This document shows positions 7,803-15,233 of a stretch of 44,745 bases of DNA, piece after piece. A program made the position numbers and the translations under genes. Location: contig CALBHX010000083.1 of the NCBI GenBank assembly GCA_937892925.1, positions 1-44,745 on the forward strand. Reading direction: 5' to 3'. The DNA is from an uncultured Lentisphaeraceae bacterium (GTDB lineage: Bacteria; Verrucomicrobiota; Kiritimatiellia; RFP12; DVOR01). The notes beneath the pieces were generated by a model. It saw nothing but the letters and a program-made list of their open reading frames with translations. It did not search any database and had not been told where the DNA came from. The stretch's first letter is position 1, and every line of letters begins with the position of its first letter.

Positions 7803-7808
7803 TATACT
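7803..7808 (+). promoter_or_regulatory. -10 element directly before prmA
   Basis: TATACT ends 7 nt before the ATG at 7816. If transcription starts at the usual distance from the -10 box, the mRNA would begin at or next to the start codon. A G6 run (7809-7814) lies between. No clear -35 box is seen. Confidence 0.5.
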
Positions 7809-7815
7809 GGGGGGC

Positions 7816-8691
7816 ATGATGAAACCTGCTGATCTTACGGTTGTTTCCGCGTTGTTGCCATCGCCAGAGGCGGCGGATGTGTTGTTGGAGCTGTTGGATG
7901 CGGATGCCTTCACACCCACGGTGTGGGAAGATATTGAAACGCATACGGCGCGGCTGGAGGTTTTTCTTGAGCAGGCAGAGACGGTACCTGCCGTGATTGA
8001 ACAGATTCGGCAGGCGGCGGCGTTGGCCGGGCTTCCGCTGGATGTGACGCAGGAGCGGCTGGCGGCCGCGGATTGGACGGAGGCCTGGAAGCGTTTCTTC
8101 CATGTGGAGCACGTTTCAGAGCGGGTGGTCATTCGCCCTTCATGGGAGCGGTATGAGGCGGCTCCCGGCGAGGCGGTGGTTACGTTGGATCCGGGCATGA
8201 GCTTTGGCACGGGCAAGCATCCGACGACGCAGGCCTGTCTGCGTTTTCTGGATGCGCTGGCCACAGGAGATTTGGCGCGCCCGGTGCTGGATATGGGGTG
8301 CGGGAGCGGGATTCTCTCCATTGCGGCCAGGAAGCTTGGGTTCACGCATGTGCGCGGGTTTGATTATGACCCGGATGCGGTGGCGGTGGCGCGGGAGAAT
8401 GCCGCGCTCAATGGCGAGGTCATTCCTTATGAGGTGCGGGATCTGGCGGCCAATCTGGATCAGGGGGCTGTGGTGCTGGCGAATATTCTGGGGCCTGTGT
8501 TGATTTCCTATGCTGCGGAAGTGGCGTGTGCGGTGCTGCCGGGGGGGGCGTTGATTGCCTCGGGGATTCTGGATTCGCTTTATCCGGAGGTTCGGGAAGC
8601 GTTCAGAAAGCAGGGGCTGGAAGAGCAGGAGTCGATGCTCATAGGGGAGTGGCGAACAGGGTGTTTTGTGAAAGGGGCGCGAAAGGAGTAA
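7816..8691 (+). CDS. prmA: Ribosomal protein L11 methyltransferase
   Basis: PrmA uses SAM to methylate ribosomal protein L11. The 291-residue protein has the family's N-terminal substrate domain (including WTEAWKRFF, about residues 90-98). Then comes the catalytic domain: LDPGMSFGTGKHPTT (about 123-137), VLDMGCGSGILSIAA (SAM motif I, about 155-169), GFDYDPDAV, and DLAANLDQGAVVLANILGPV with the ANIL substrate/cofactor motif. Tandem ATGs at 7816 and 7819 leave the exact start open. The calcium/proton antiporter gene begins 3 bp after its stop. Confidence 0.93.
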   Translation: MMKPADLTVVSALLPSPEAADVLLELLDADAFTPTVWEDIETHTARLEVFLEQAETVPAVIEQIRQAAALAGLPLDVTQERLAAADWTEAWKRFFHVEHVSERVVIRPSWERYEAAPGEAVVTLDPGMSFGTGKHPTTQACLRFLDALATGDLARPVLDMGCGSGILSIAARKLGFTHVRGFDYDPDAVAVARENAALNGEVIPYEVRDLAANLDQGAVVLANILGPVLISYAAEVACAVLPGGALIASGILDSLYPEVREAFRKQGLEEQESMLIGEWRTGCFVKGARKE

Positions 8692-8694
8692 GCA

Positions 8695-9714
8695 ATGGCC
8701 GAATGGGCGTGCATATGCGGGCAGTTGGTTTGTCTTGTAGTCGAACTGGCTATTTTGGCGAAGAGTGCGGATGTGTTTGTTGAAGGGGCGGTTGGGCTGG
8801 CCCGAAAACTGCATCTGTCGCCGTTGATTGTCGGGTTTGTGATTGTGGGCTTTGGCACGAGTGCGCCGGAGCTTTGCGTTTCGATGCTTTCGGCTGCGCA
8901 GGGGGCGCCGATGCTTGCGTTGGGTAATGCCTACGGCAGTAATGTGGTCAACGTATTGTTGATTTTGGGTGTCTCCATGCTGATTGCGCCGGTGGCGATT
9001 CATCGGGGGGTCTTTTTGAAGGATTTGCCCTTTTTGCTGGTGATGACGGTGCTGATGGCGGCCATGGCGCTGGATGGGCGGCTGTCTGTCGGGGATGGCT
9101 TGGTGCTGATAGGGGCCTTTTTGCTGTTTCTGGTCTATCGGATATGGGATGGCCGGCGCGAGGTGTCGCCGGTTGAGCTGCCGGAGATGACGCTTCGTCG
9201 GGCGGCTGGGTATACAGTTGGCGGGTTGGCGGCGTTGTTGGCGGCTTCACAGTTTCTGGTTTGGTCGGCTTCCTGGCTGGCACTTCGTCTGACGCGGCTG
9301 CTTGGGATGGATGCGGCGACCGCAGAGTTGATTACCGGGCTGACGGTTGTGGCTACCGGGACGAGTCTTCCGGAGCTGATGGCTTCCGTGGCGGCCATGC
9401 GCAAGGGATTCTCGGATGTGGCGTTGGGGAATATTGTGGGCTCCAACTGTTTCAATCTGTGTATCGTTGCGGGGATGGCGCTGGCAATACACCCGTTGGC
9501 CGTGGCGGATACGCCGGCCACGCTGTGGTCGCGTGATGTGGTGAGCCTCCTGCTTTCAACATTAGTGCTTTGGCTCCCCGGCTTGGCGCTGCTGGCCGTG
9601 AGCGGGCGGGGGCGCCCGGTGCAATATTCGATGGGCTGGAGCCGGATTTGGGGCTGGGTGCTGCTTGCGGGCTGGGTAGGCTATCTTGTGTGGGTGATTA
9701 TGGGCTCACTTTGA
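8695..9714 (+). CDS. Calcium/sodium (or proton) antiporter, CaCA family
   Basis: The 339-residue membrane protein has about ten transmembrane segments and the two inverted alpha-repeats that define the CaCA exchangers. The first is VGFGTSAPELCVSML then GNAYGSNVVN (about residues 52-88). The second is VATGTSLPELMASVA then GNIVGSNCFN (about 220-250). The acidic residue of each GTSxPEL motif binds the exchanged cation in this family. Length and layout match the YrbG type. Its start is 3 bp after prmA, so the genes are co-transcribed. The ion specificity is not readable from sequence. Confidence 0.92.
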   Translation: MAEWACICGQLVCLVVELAILAKSADVFVEGAVGLARKLHLSPLIVGFVIVGFGTSAPELCVSMLSAAQGAPMLALGNAYGSNVVNVLLILGVSMLIAPVAIHRGVFLKDLPFLLVMTVLMAAMALDGRLSVGDGLVLIGAFLLFLVYRIWDGRREVSPVELPEMTLRRAAGYTVGGLAALLAASQFLVWSASWLALRLTRLLGMDAATAELITGLTVVATGTSLPELMASVAAMRKGFSDVALGNIVGSNCFNLCIVAGMALAIHPLAVADTPATLWSRDVVSLLLSTLVLWLPGLALLAVSGRGRPVQYSMGWSRIWGWVLLAGWVGYLVWVIMGSL

Positions 9715-9736
9715 TCTGCGGAACGGGAGGACGAGG

Positions 9737-10300
9737 GTGAATTGGGTGCTTGCGGTTTTGCTTCTTGTTGTCGTTACCTGTATCCCGGCTTTGGAACTGC
9801 GTGCTTCCATTCCGTTGGGCTTTTTTGCGCTCGATCCGGCGTGCCGAAAGGTGGCCGAGCTGCTGGGCATGGCTTGGACTCCGTGCCCGATGAGCGGGTG
9901 GGTGGTTGCGCTGATCTGCATTGCGGCCAATGTGGTGCTTGGGATCGTGGTGTATGAACTGTTGGCGCCGGGATTACACGCCTTGCGGCGATGGAAATGG
10001 TTTGACCGGCAGGTGTGGCCGTGTGTGGAGAAACGGCGGGAAAAGCTGCGCCCTCTTGTGGAGAAATACGGGGAGCCGGGGCTGGCCTTGTTTATCGGGG
10101 TGCCGCTGCCAGGAACCGGCGCCGTTACCGGCGCGGTCGGCGCCTTCCTGCTGGGGTTCAGCCGTCATCGTTTTTATGTTGCCAACGCACTGGGCGTGCT
10201 TTTGGCAGGCGTATGCGTAACGGTGCTGTGCGCCCTGATCTTTTCTGGGGTGATTGCGGAGGATTCTCTTCTGCGGCGCCTTTTTATCAAAGAGTTGTAA
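9737..10300 (+). CDS. Small multidrug-export family membrane protein
   Basis: The 187-residue protein has four or five hydrophobic segments. It carries ALELRASIPLGFF near the N-terminus and VPLPGTGAVTGAVGAFLLG (about residues 117-135), the two conserved blocks of the family annotated as small multi-drug export proteins. Experimental support for that name is thin, so the substrate is unknown. The start is a GTG at 9737, chosen because GGGAGG lies 6 nt upstream and no earlier ATG exists. It ends just before a bidirectional terminator. Confidence 0.8.
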   Translation: MNWVLAVLLLVVVTCIPALELRASIPLGFFALDPACRKVAELLGMAWTPCPMSGWVVALICIAANVVLGIVVYELLAPGLHALRRWKWFDRQVWPCVEKRREKLRPLVEKYGEPGLALFIGVPLPGTGAVTGAVGAFLLGFSRHRFYVANALGVLLAGVCVTVLCALIFSGVIAEDSLLRRLFIKEL

Positions 10301-10310
10301 TCAAAAACAA

Positions 10311-10344
10311 TGCGCACCGTTAGTTCAACGGTGCGCAGCCTTTT
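10311..10344. terminator. Bidirectional rho-independent terminator
   Basis: An 11-bp perfect stem, TGCGCACCGTT / AACGGTGCGCA, with a 5-nt loop, is flanked by TTTT on the right and by an A-rich stretch (TCAAAAACAA) on the left. It can therefore end both the plus-strand export gene and the minus-strand pcnB, which converge here. Confidence 0.92.
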
Positions 10345-10371
10345 GCCGGAGAAGGAGGGCTTCCTGTTTGG

Positions 10372-11775
10372 TCAGGCTTCAGCCTCTGCCGGAGAGGGTT
10401 CAATCAGAGCCGGGTCTTCGGGGTTCGCCGGGGCATCGATTTTTGGTTTCCGCGATCGGCGTCGCACGCGCCGCCGATGCGGATTCGGGCGAGCCTGCAA
10501 GGTTTCGCCCTCAGCCAGGCGGGATAAGGGGCCGGCTTCACGGTAGAACGCCTCCCAGGCCTCGAAGCACCAGGGTTTTCCCGGCTCCAGCTGCGCTAAT
10601 AGATGCGCTCCAATGGAAAGCTCCGGGAAGAGGGCGTGGTTTACAAATCGAAGATCCCGTGCAGAGGTGGGGGAAGGCGGTGCGGCAAAGCGCGAGGACA
10701 GCTCCAAGATGTCTGCGGCGGTCATCCATACCGTGCGGGGCAGACGATATCGTTTGACAATTGGAGCAAGCGCCTGTTCGGCTGCTATTCGGTATAACCG
10801 GCGGTCCGCTCCGCGCTTGAGCGTACCGGCGGCGCCCCGCGCCTGTGCCAGCAAATCCTGGGCAAGGGGGTAATAGAGGGCAGCGAAGGCCGTTGCGGCC
10901 GTGGGCTCCTGTGTTTCGGGGAGGGCATCGAGAGCGGCCAGAGCCTGCCATATGCGCTCGGCGTGGGCAGGGGCGGCACGCATCCAGGCGGCCAGACTTG
11001 GCAGAAGCACATCCAGCAGGCCATACGCATAAGCCAGGCGGATTGACCGCTCGGAGGCGCCGCGGACAAAGAGCCGCTGAATCTCCTCGCACAGGCGCGA
11101 AGAGGAAGCGTTGTTCAGCTCGGCGGCATAACGGCGCATGGCGCGGATATCTGCCGGGCAGATGTCAAACCCAAGCTTGGCGGCAAAGCGCACGGCTCGC
11201 ATCATCCGCACGGGGTCTTCACGGAACCGAATGGCTGGGTCGCCGATAGATCGGATGACCCGCGCCTTCAGATCTTTCAGCCCGCCTACGTAGTCGATAA
11301 TGGAGAAGGTTTTGATATCGTAAAAGAGGCCGTTGACGGTGAAGTCGCGGCGCAGGGCATCTTCTTCCGGCGTTCCGAATGTGTTGTCTTCCAGTTGATA
11401 GAGGCCGTGCTCGTCTTGGACGGCAGTGGCATCGGGTGCTTTGCGGAAGGTGGCGGTTTCGATTACTTTTTTACCGAAAACGATGTGTGCCAAGCGGAAA
11501 CGCCGCCCCACGAGAAAACAGTTCCGAAACTCACGGCGGATTTCGTTTGGGCGGGCATCGGTGCCGACGTCGAAGTCTTTTGGCTTCCGCCCCAGCAGCA
11601 GGTCGCGTACGCTCCCGCCTACGAGATAGGCTGCATGGTTACGGGCTGAGAGGCGGTAGAGCACTTTCAGCGCATCGGCATCGATATCACGCCGGGAGAG
11701 GATGTGTTCCGCGCGGGGAACGATGAGGGGTTGATTGCGTTTGCGGCGGCTGAATAGAAACATGGCAGAACTCAT
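10372..11775 (-). CDS. pcnB: Polynucleotide adenylyltransferase (poly(A) polymerase I type)
   Basis: Bacterial PcnB adds 3' A tails that speed RNA decay. It belongs to the class II nucleotidyltransferases shared with CCA-adding enzymes. The 467-residue protein shows AYLVGGSVRDLLLGRKPKDF followed by DVGTDA (catalytic GGxVRD...DxD, about residues 50-75), RRDFTVNGLFYD (about 140), and the RNA-binding helices with FREDPVRMMRAVRFAAKLGF. It ends in a basic tail (NPHRRRVRRRSRKP), which favours a poly(A) polymerase over a CCA enzyme. The start is uncertain: ATGs at 11775 and 11763 and a TTG at 11784 are possible, and none has a good ribosome-binding site. It lies 28 bp after the secreted 710-residue protein's stop, on the same strand. 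Confidence 0.88.
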   Translation of the reverse strand: MSSAMFLFSRRKRNQPLIVPRAEHILSRRDIDADALKVLYRLSARNHAAYLVGGSVRDLLLGRKPKDFDVGTDARPNEIRREFRNCFLVGRRFRLAHIVFGKKVIETATFRKAPDATAVQDEHGLYQLEDNTFGTPEEDALRRDFTVNGLFYDIKTFSIIDYVGGLKDLKARVIRSIGDPAIRFREDPVRMMRAVRFAAKLGFDICPADIRAMRRYAAELNNASSSRLCEEIQRLFVRGASERSIRLAYAYGLLDVLLPSLAAWMRAAPAHAERIWQALAALDALPETQEPTAATAFAALYYPLAQDLLAQARGAAGTLKRGADRRLYRIAAEQALAPIVKRYRLPRTVWMTAADILELSSRFAAPPSPTSARDLRFVNHALFPELSIGAHLLAQLEPGKPWCFEAWEAFYREAGPLSRLAEGETLQARPNPHRRRVRRRSRKPKIDAPANPEDPALIEPSPAEAEA

Positions 11776-11803
11776 GAGAACCAATGGCGGGGCATTCCCG
11801 CAG

Positions 11804-13936
11804 TTACCAGGCGTTATCTTCGGCCTGTTGCCGTTGGCGCTCTTCCTTTACGTTGCGGGTTTTGTCCCGTGCGGCGGCCAAACGCACCTTGTCATACTTG
11901 TCGTTCAGCCGTTGAACCTCCGCCAGGAAGGGTGAATTGCCCAGCTTCTTCTGGTATTTCAATTCTTCTTCAACGGCTTTGGCATAGGCGTTTTTGTCTA
12001 ACACCCACTGCATTCGGTTCTTGTAGTAACGGGCGTCCCCCTCATCCGGAATATTGGTGAACGCGCCCATGAAGATGGCGTTACGGACGAAGAGCGCCCA
12101 TTCGTTTTTAACCTTTTTCTGGTTTCTGGGGGAGGTGTTGGTGAATTGGTTGCGCATGAGTGCGGTGAGATCTGCACCGGCCTGCGTACCGCCGAAATCG
12201 GTGTTGCGGGCAAGTGCTGTGGCGCCTGTGGCGCCATCGGCCACGGAAACGAATGTATTGGCGAAGCCCTGCATCAGATCGAGGATTTTTGAAGCATTTC
12301 CCTTGCGGATGGCGGCCAGTCGGAAGACAATGTCGGTGTTGGCGATGTTCAACAGGAGCGCGGAGCGAAGCATGGCTTCCTGCTGCTCGGTGCTGGCATT
12401 CAGCGCAGGGTCTTTGTTGGCGGTGTAGAGATCCAGAATGAGCATGGCCATGCGCGAATCTTCCCAGTTGGCCAGCCCCAGGTTCATGGCTTCGCATAGG
12501 CCGATGTGCCAGCGGATATTACTGCGCAGATAATTGTCTTTACAGTTGGCAGGGGTCATTTTGGCGAACCCGGTCAGCTTGGTTTTGGGGTCGGTAACCG
12601 GGCCGTAAATCGGCGGCAGATGCCACCCCACAGTTGAGACGTCGATGGTGTCAACGGAGTGGTGCATCTGGGCGGAGAATTTGCCGCCCTGGAAAGCATA
12701 TGTCATAAAGGCGCGGTGCCCGGGCTGCCCCATGCCCTGAGCCGGCGTTCCGATGGAGCGCTGCGCAAACTCCGCCATGGTGGAGAGGCGCCCGCAAACG
12801 CCGCCATCGGTCAAGATCCGCGGCGTGGCGTTTGGATCCCACTCAGCGTCTTGATAGCGGATTTCCGGCTTGGTGTAGTCAAAGGAATAGGTGGCATATC
12901 CCGGAACATTTCCCTTGCCTTTATAGTAGCTCCACCAGAAGGTCGATTCATCTACCGGATCTTTCTGCGTCAACAACAGGAGAAGCGGCCATGGCGTGCG
13001 CGACAGTGGAAAGAGCCCGGAACGCTCCGCGCCTTTCTCTTCATAGCGCATGATGTGCAGGCACAGATTATCCACGATGGAGCCTTCCATTCGCGGCGGG
13101 AAACGCCCGGCTGCGTGGGCAATTTTCTCCCACGGCAGGCTTTTGGGCTCCCGCCCTTCTGAAAGCTGAATACCTGTTTTGTTGTAGAACGGCAGGCGGT
13201 TGAGCCCCATCAACTCAAAGATTTTTGTTTTTCCGTGGCGCTTGAGCCAGTTTACCGTCCGCTTGGCGTCTTCATCGCTTCCCAGATCAAACTGCCTGTG
13301 CAGTCGGGTTAGATAATCCAGCCGTTCCTGTTCATCCTGAAAGAGCCGCCCGTTGGTGTCTTTGGCAAAGGCGGCGCGGTCGGGCACGGCCACATCGTGA
13401 TTGACGGACCACCCTTTTCGCGCCAAAACCTGTTTCTCCAGCTCTTCTTTACGCTTCGGATCCCACGTGAGATTGCGGGAATTGACAATGCCGTAGCGGT
13501 CGGCGGCCAATGAGCTGTCCAACAGGCGTGAACCGCGGTATTGCACAGCGTAGGCAATCAGCAGCTGCTGATATTTTTCTGCATAGACAGGCCCCACCAG
13601 CTTGGCCAGCTTGACGAAGTTGTGTATGACGTTTGGATTCGGCGGGTATTCCAAAGCGAAGGCGGCGTTGAAAACAGCTGGGTGCTTTTCCAGCCAGTCC
13701 CAGGTAGATTCATTAAAGTGCAGGCTCGGCGCTACTAGGCGCATACAGTGATCGAAGTAGGCCTCGCGAACGTCTTTGTTAAAGAGAAAACCGGAATCGT
13801 AGAGCGCGGCATCCAGCCACCGCAGATCGGCGTTCCCTGTTGGCGGAATTGGCTTTCGGAAGGCGCCAAAATCACGCGCCTGAGCCAGCGCCAATGCACC
13901 GGTCAAGACAGCCAAAACAACTAACATTCTTCGCAT
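11804..13936 (-). CDS. Large secreted protein with possible transglutaminase-like core
   Basis: The 710-residue protein has a Sec signal peptide (MRRMLVVLAVLTGALALAQA, cleavage about residue 20) and a mostly helical, Trp/Tyr-rich body. Around residues 378-410 it has GGVCGRLSTMAEFAQRSIG, then PAQGMGQPGHRAFMTY. A Cys at the start of a helix, a GxPA turn and a His 26 residues later resemble the Cys-His part of transglutaminase-like cysteine peptidases, and a VTDPKTK segment follows. This is a pattern match by eye, not a confident assignment. The C-terminal 60 residues are charged and probably coiled coil. It is divergent from the parvulin gene at 14248 and upstream of pcnB. Confidence 0.7.
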   Translation of the reverse strand: MRRMLVVLAVLTGALALAQARDFGAFRKPIPPTGNADLRWLDAALYDSGFLFNKDVREAYFDHCMRLVAPSLHFNESTWDWLEKHPAVFNAAFALEYPPNPNVIHNFVKLAKLVGPVYAEKYQQLLIAYAVQYRGSRLLDSSLAADRYGIVNSRNLTWDPKRKEELEKQVLARKGWSVNHDVAVPDRAAFAKDTNGRLFQDEQERLDYLTRLHRQFDLGSDEDAKRTVNWLKRHGKTKIFELMGLNRLPFYNKTGIQLSEGREPKSLPWEKIAHAAGRFPPRMEGSIVDNLCLHIMRYEEKGAERSGLFPLSRTPWPLLLLLTQKDPVDESTFWWSYYKGKGNVPGYATYSFDYTKPEIRYQDAEWDPNATPRILTDGGVCGRLSTMAEFAQRSIGTPAQGMGQPGHRAFMTYAFQGGKFSAQMHHSVDTIDVSTVGWHLPPIYGPVTDPKTKLTGFAKMTPANCKDNYLRSNIRWHIGLCEAMNLGLANWEDSRMAMLILDLYTANKDPALNASTEQQEAMLRSALLLNIANTDIVFRLAAIRKGNASKILDLMQGFANTFVSVADGATGATALARNTDFGGTQAGADLTALMRNQFTNTSPRNQKKVKNEWALFVRNAIFMGAFTNIPDEGDARYYKNRMQWVLDKNAYAKAVEEELKYQKKLGNSPFLAEVQRLNDKYDKVRLAAARDKTRNVKEERQRQQAEDNAW

Positions 13937-14247
13937 GAGTCAAAGGATAACACAATCGCCTGCGCCTGCCAACCGTTTCCCGTGTTATCAAGCCTGAGCG
14001 CCGAGGCGGGGTGTGGAAATGCCGCCCGCGCCTTTGCGTTGGGTTCGGCCGCGCCGAGGTGTTAACCAGAGCCGCCCCGGCTCTATCCTTGGTTCGCCCC
14101 GCTTTCGCTGTAGACCCGGGGACGGCTTTGCTCCGATTCCGCCCGGGTATTTTTACATCCTGCCCGGGAACATATCGAGGTGGGAAGCGGTGCGCGGATT
14201 TTGATAAACTGAACGTATTTGTTTGACTCAGGAAAGGCAGGACAGTT
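13937..14247. other. 311-bp divergent intergenic region
   Basis: This region separates the minus-strand secreted protein from the plus-strand parvulin gene. It is GC-rich and contains several short inverted repeats (GAGCCG-CCC-CGGCTC around 14071-14085 and two CCCGGG palindromes). A plausible -10-like GATAAA (about 14203-14208) lies about 40 nt before the ATG at 14248. I see no gene in it. Short open frames here have no recognisable product. Confidence 0.6.
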
Positions 14248-15144
14248 ATGGCAGCAGTTGTGGCAACGGTGAATGGAGAACCCATCCCTCAGGAGGCGGT
14301 GGACTTTGAATTGCAGCGGTTGATTCACTTTTATCAACAGCAAGGGCTCCCGGAACATCAGATTCGTGAACAGCTTGATACGCTCCGTGCCCGCGCCTTG
14401 GATCAGGCGATCGGCACCAAGCTTCTGATTGATGAGGCCAAACGCCTGCAGATTCCTGTCTCCGGCGAGGAGCTGGATGCGCAGTTTGAAACATATATTG
14501 GGCAGTTTGGCGGCGATCGCGACAAGCTGGTAAAGGCGATTGAGGCGCAGGGGCTGACGGTGGAGGGCTTTAAGCAGGAGCTCCGGCAGGGCGCCATGAT
14601 CAACAAGCTGATTGAGCAGATCTGCGCTGCTGTGCCTCAACCCACGGAGGAGGAAATCAAGGCGCACTACGAGGCGCATCAGGCCGAGTATCAGACGCAG
14701 GATCGTGTTCTGGCGCAGCACATTCTGGTGAAGCCCAATGGCGCCGATGAGGCGGCCAAAGCGGAGGCCAAGGCCAAGCTTGCCGCTATCCGCGAGCGTA
14801 TCGTCAGCGGTCAGTCTACTTTCGCTGATGAGGCAAAGGCGCATTCGGATTGCCCCAGCGGCAAATCTAACGGCGGATCGCTTGGGTGGTTTGGCCGCGG
14901 CATGATGGTTAAGCCCTTTGAAGACGTTGCCTTTAATCTCGCACTCAACACCGTCTCCGATATTCTGGAAACGCAGTTTGGTTATCACATTATTGTCAAG
15001 ACCAACGAAGAGAAGGGGCATCAGCCCACACTGGATGAAATCCACGACCGCGTGCGCGAGTTTCTCTTCCATGCCAAGCGCGGTCAGGCTGTGGCCGATC
15101 ATGTAGCCGAGCTTCGTGCCAAAGCGGATATCAAAATTGGCTGA
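14248..15144 (+). CDS. Parvulin-type peptidyl-prolyl cis-trans isomerase
   Basis: The 298-residue protein has a SurA-like N-terminal helical chaperone region (VNGEPIPQEAVDFELQRL). The parvulin domain (about residues 145-245) includes VLAQHILVKPNG, FADEAKAHSDCPSGKSNGGS, LGWFGRGMMVKPFEDVAF and FGYHIIVKTNEE, the conserved core of PPIC isomerases. It has no signal peptide, so unlike SurA/PrsA it is probably cytoplasmic, closer to PpiC/NifM-like proteins. GGCAGGACAG precedes the ATG. tex follows after 89 bp. Confidence 0.9.
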   Translation: MAAVVATVNGEPIPQEAVDFELQRLIHFYQQQGLPEHQIREQLDTLRARALDQAIGTKLLIDEAKRLQIPVSGEELDAQFETYIGQFGGDRDKLVKAIEAQGLTVEGFKQELRQGAMINKLIEQICAAVPQPTEEEIKAHYEAHQAEYQTQDRVLAQHILVKPNGADEAAKAEAKAKLAAIRERIVSGQSTFADEAKAHSDCPSGKSNGGSLGWFGRGMMVKPFEDVAFNLALNTVSDILETQFGYHIIVKTNEEKGHQPTLDEIHDRVREFLFHAKRGQAVADHVAELRAKADIKIG

Positions 15145-15233
15145 TTCATTGAGAAGCCGGTTCCTGAGACGCCTCCGCTATGCGGCGGGCGTGGTTGCGG
15201 CCTGTTTTCATTCCTTTCTCCGGATTACTCGCC

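Noticed and set aside
14011..14226. Small protein gene between the divergent secreted protein and parvulin genes
   Set aside because: Two frames overlap here with no ribosome-binding site. The sequence is dominated by inverted repeats and ends in the parvulin promoter region.
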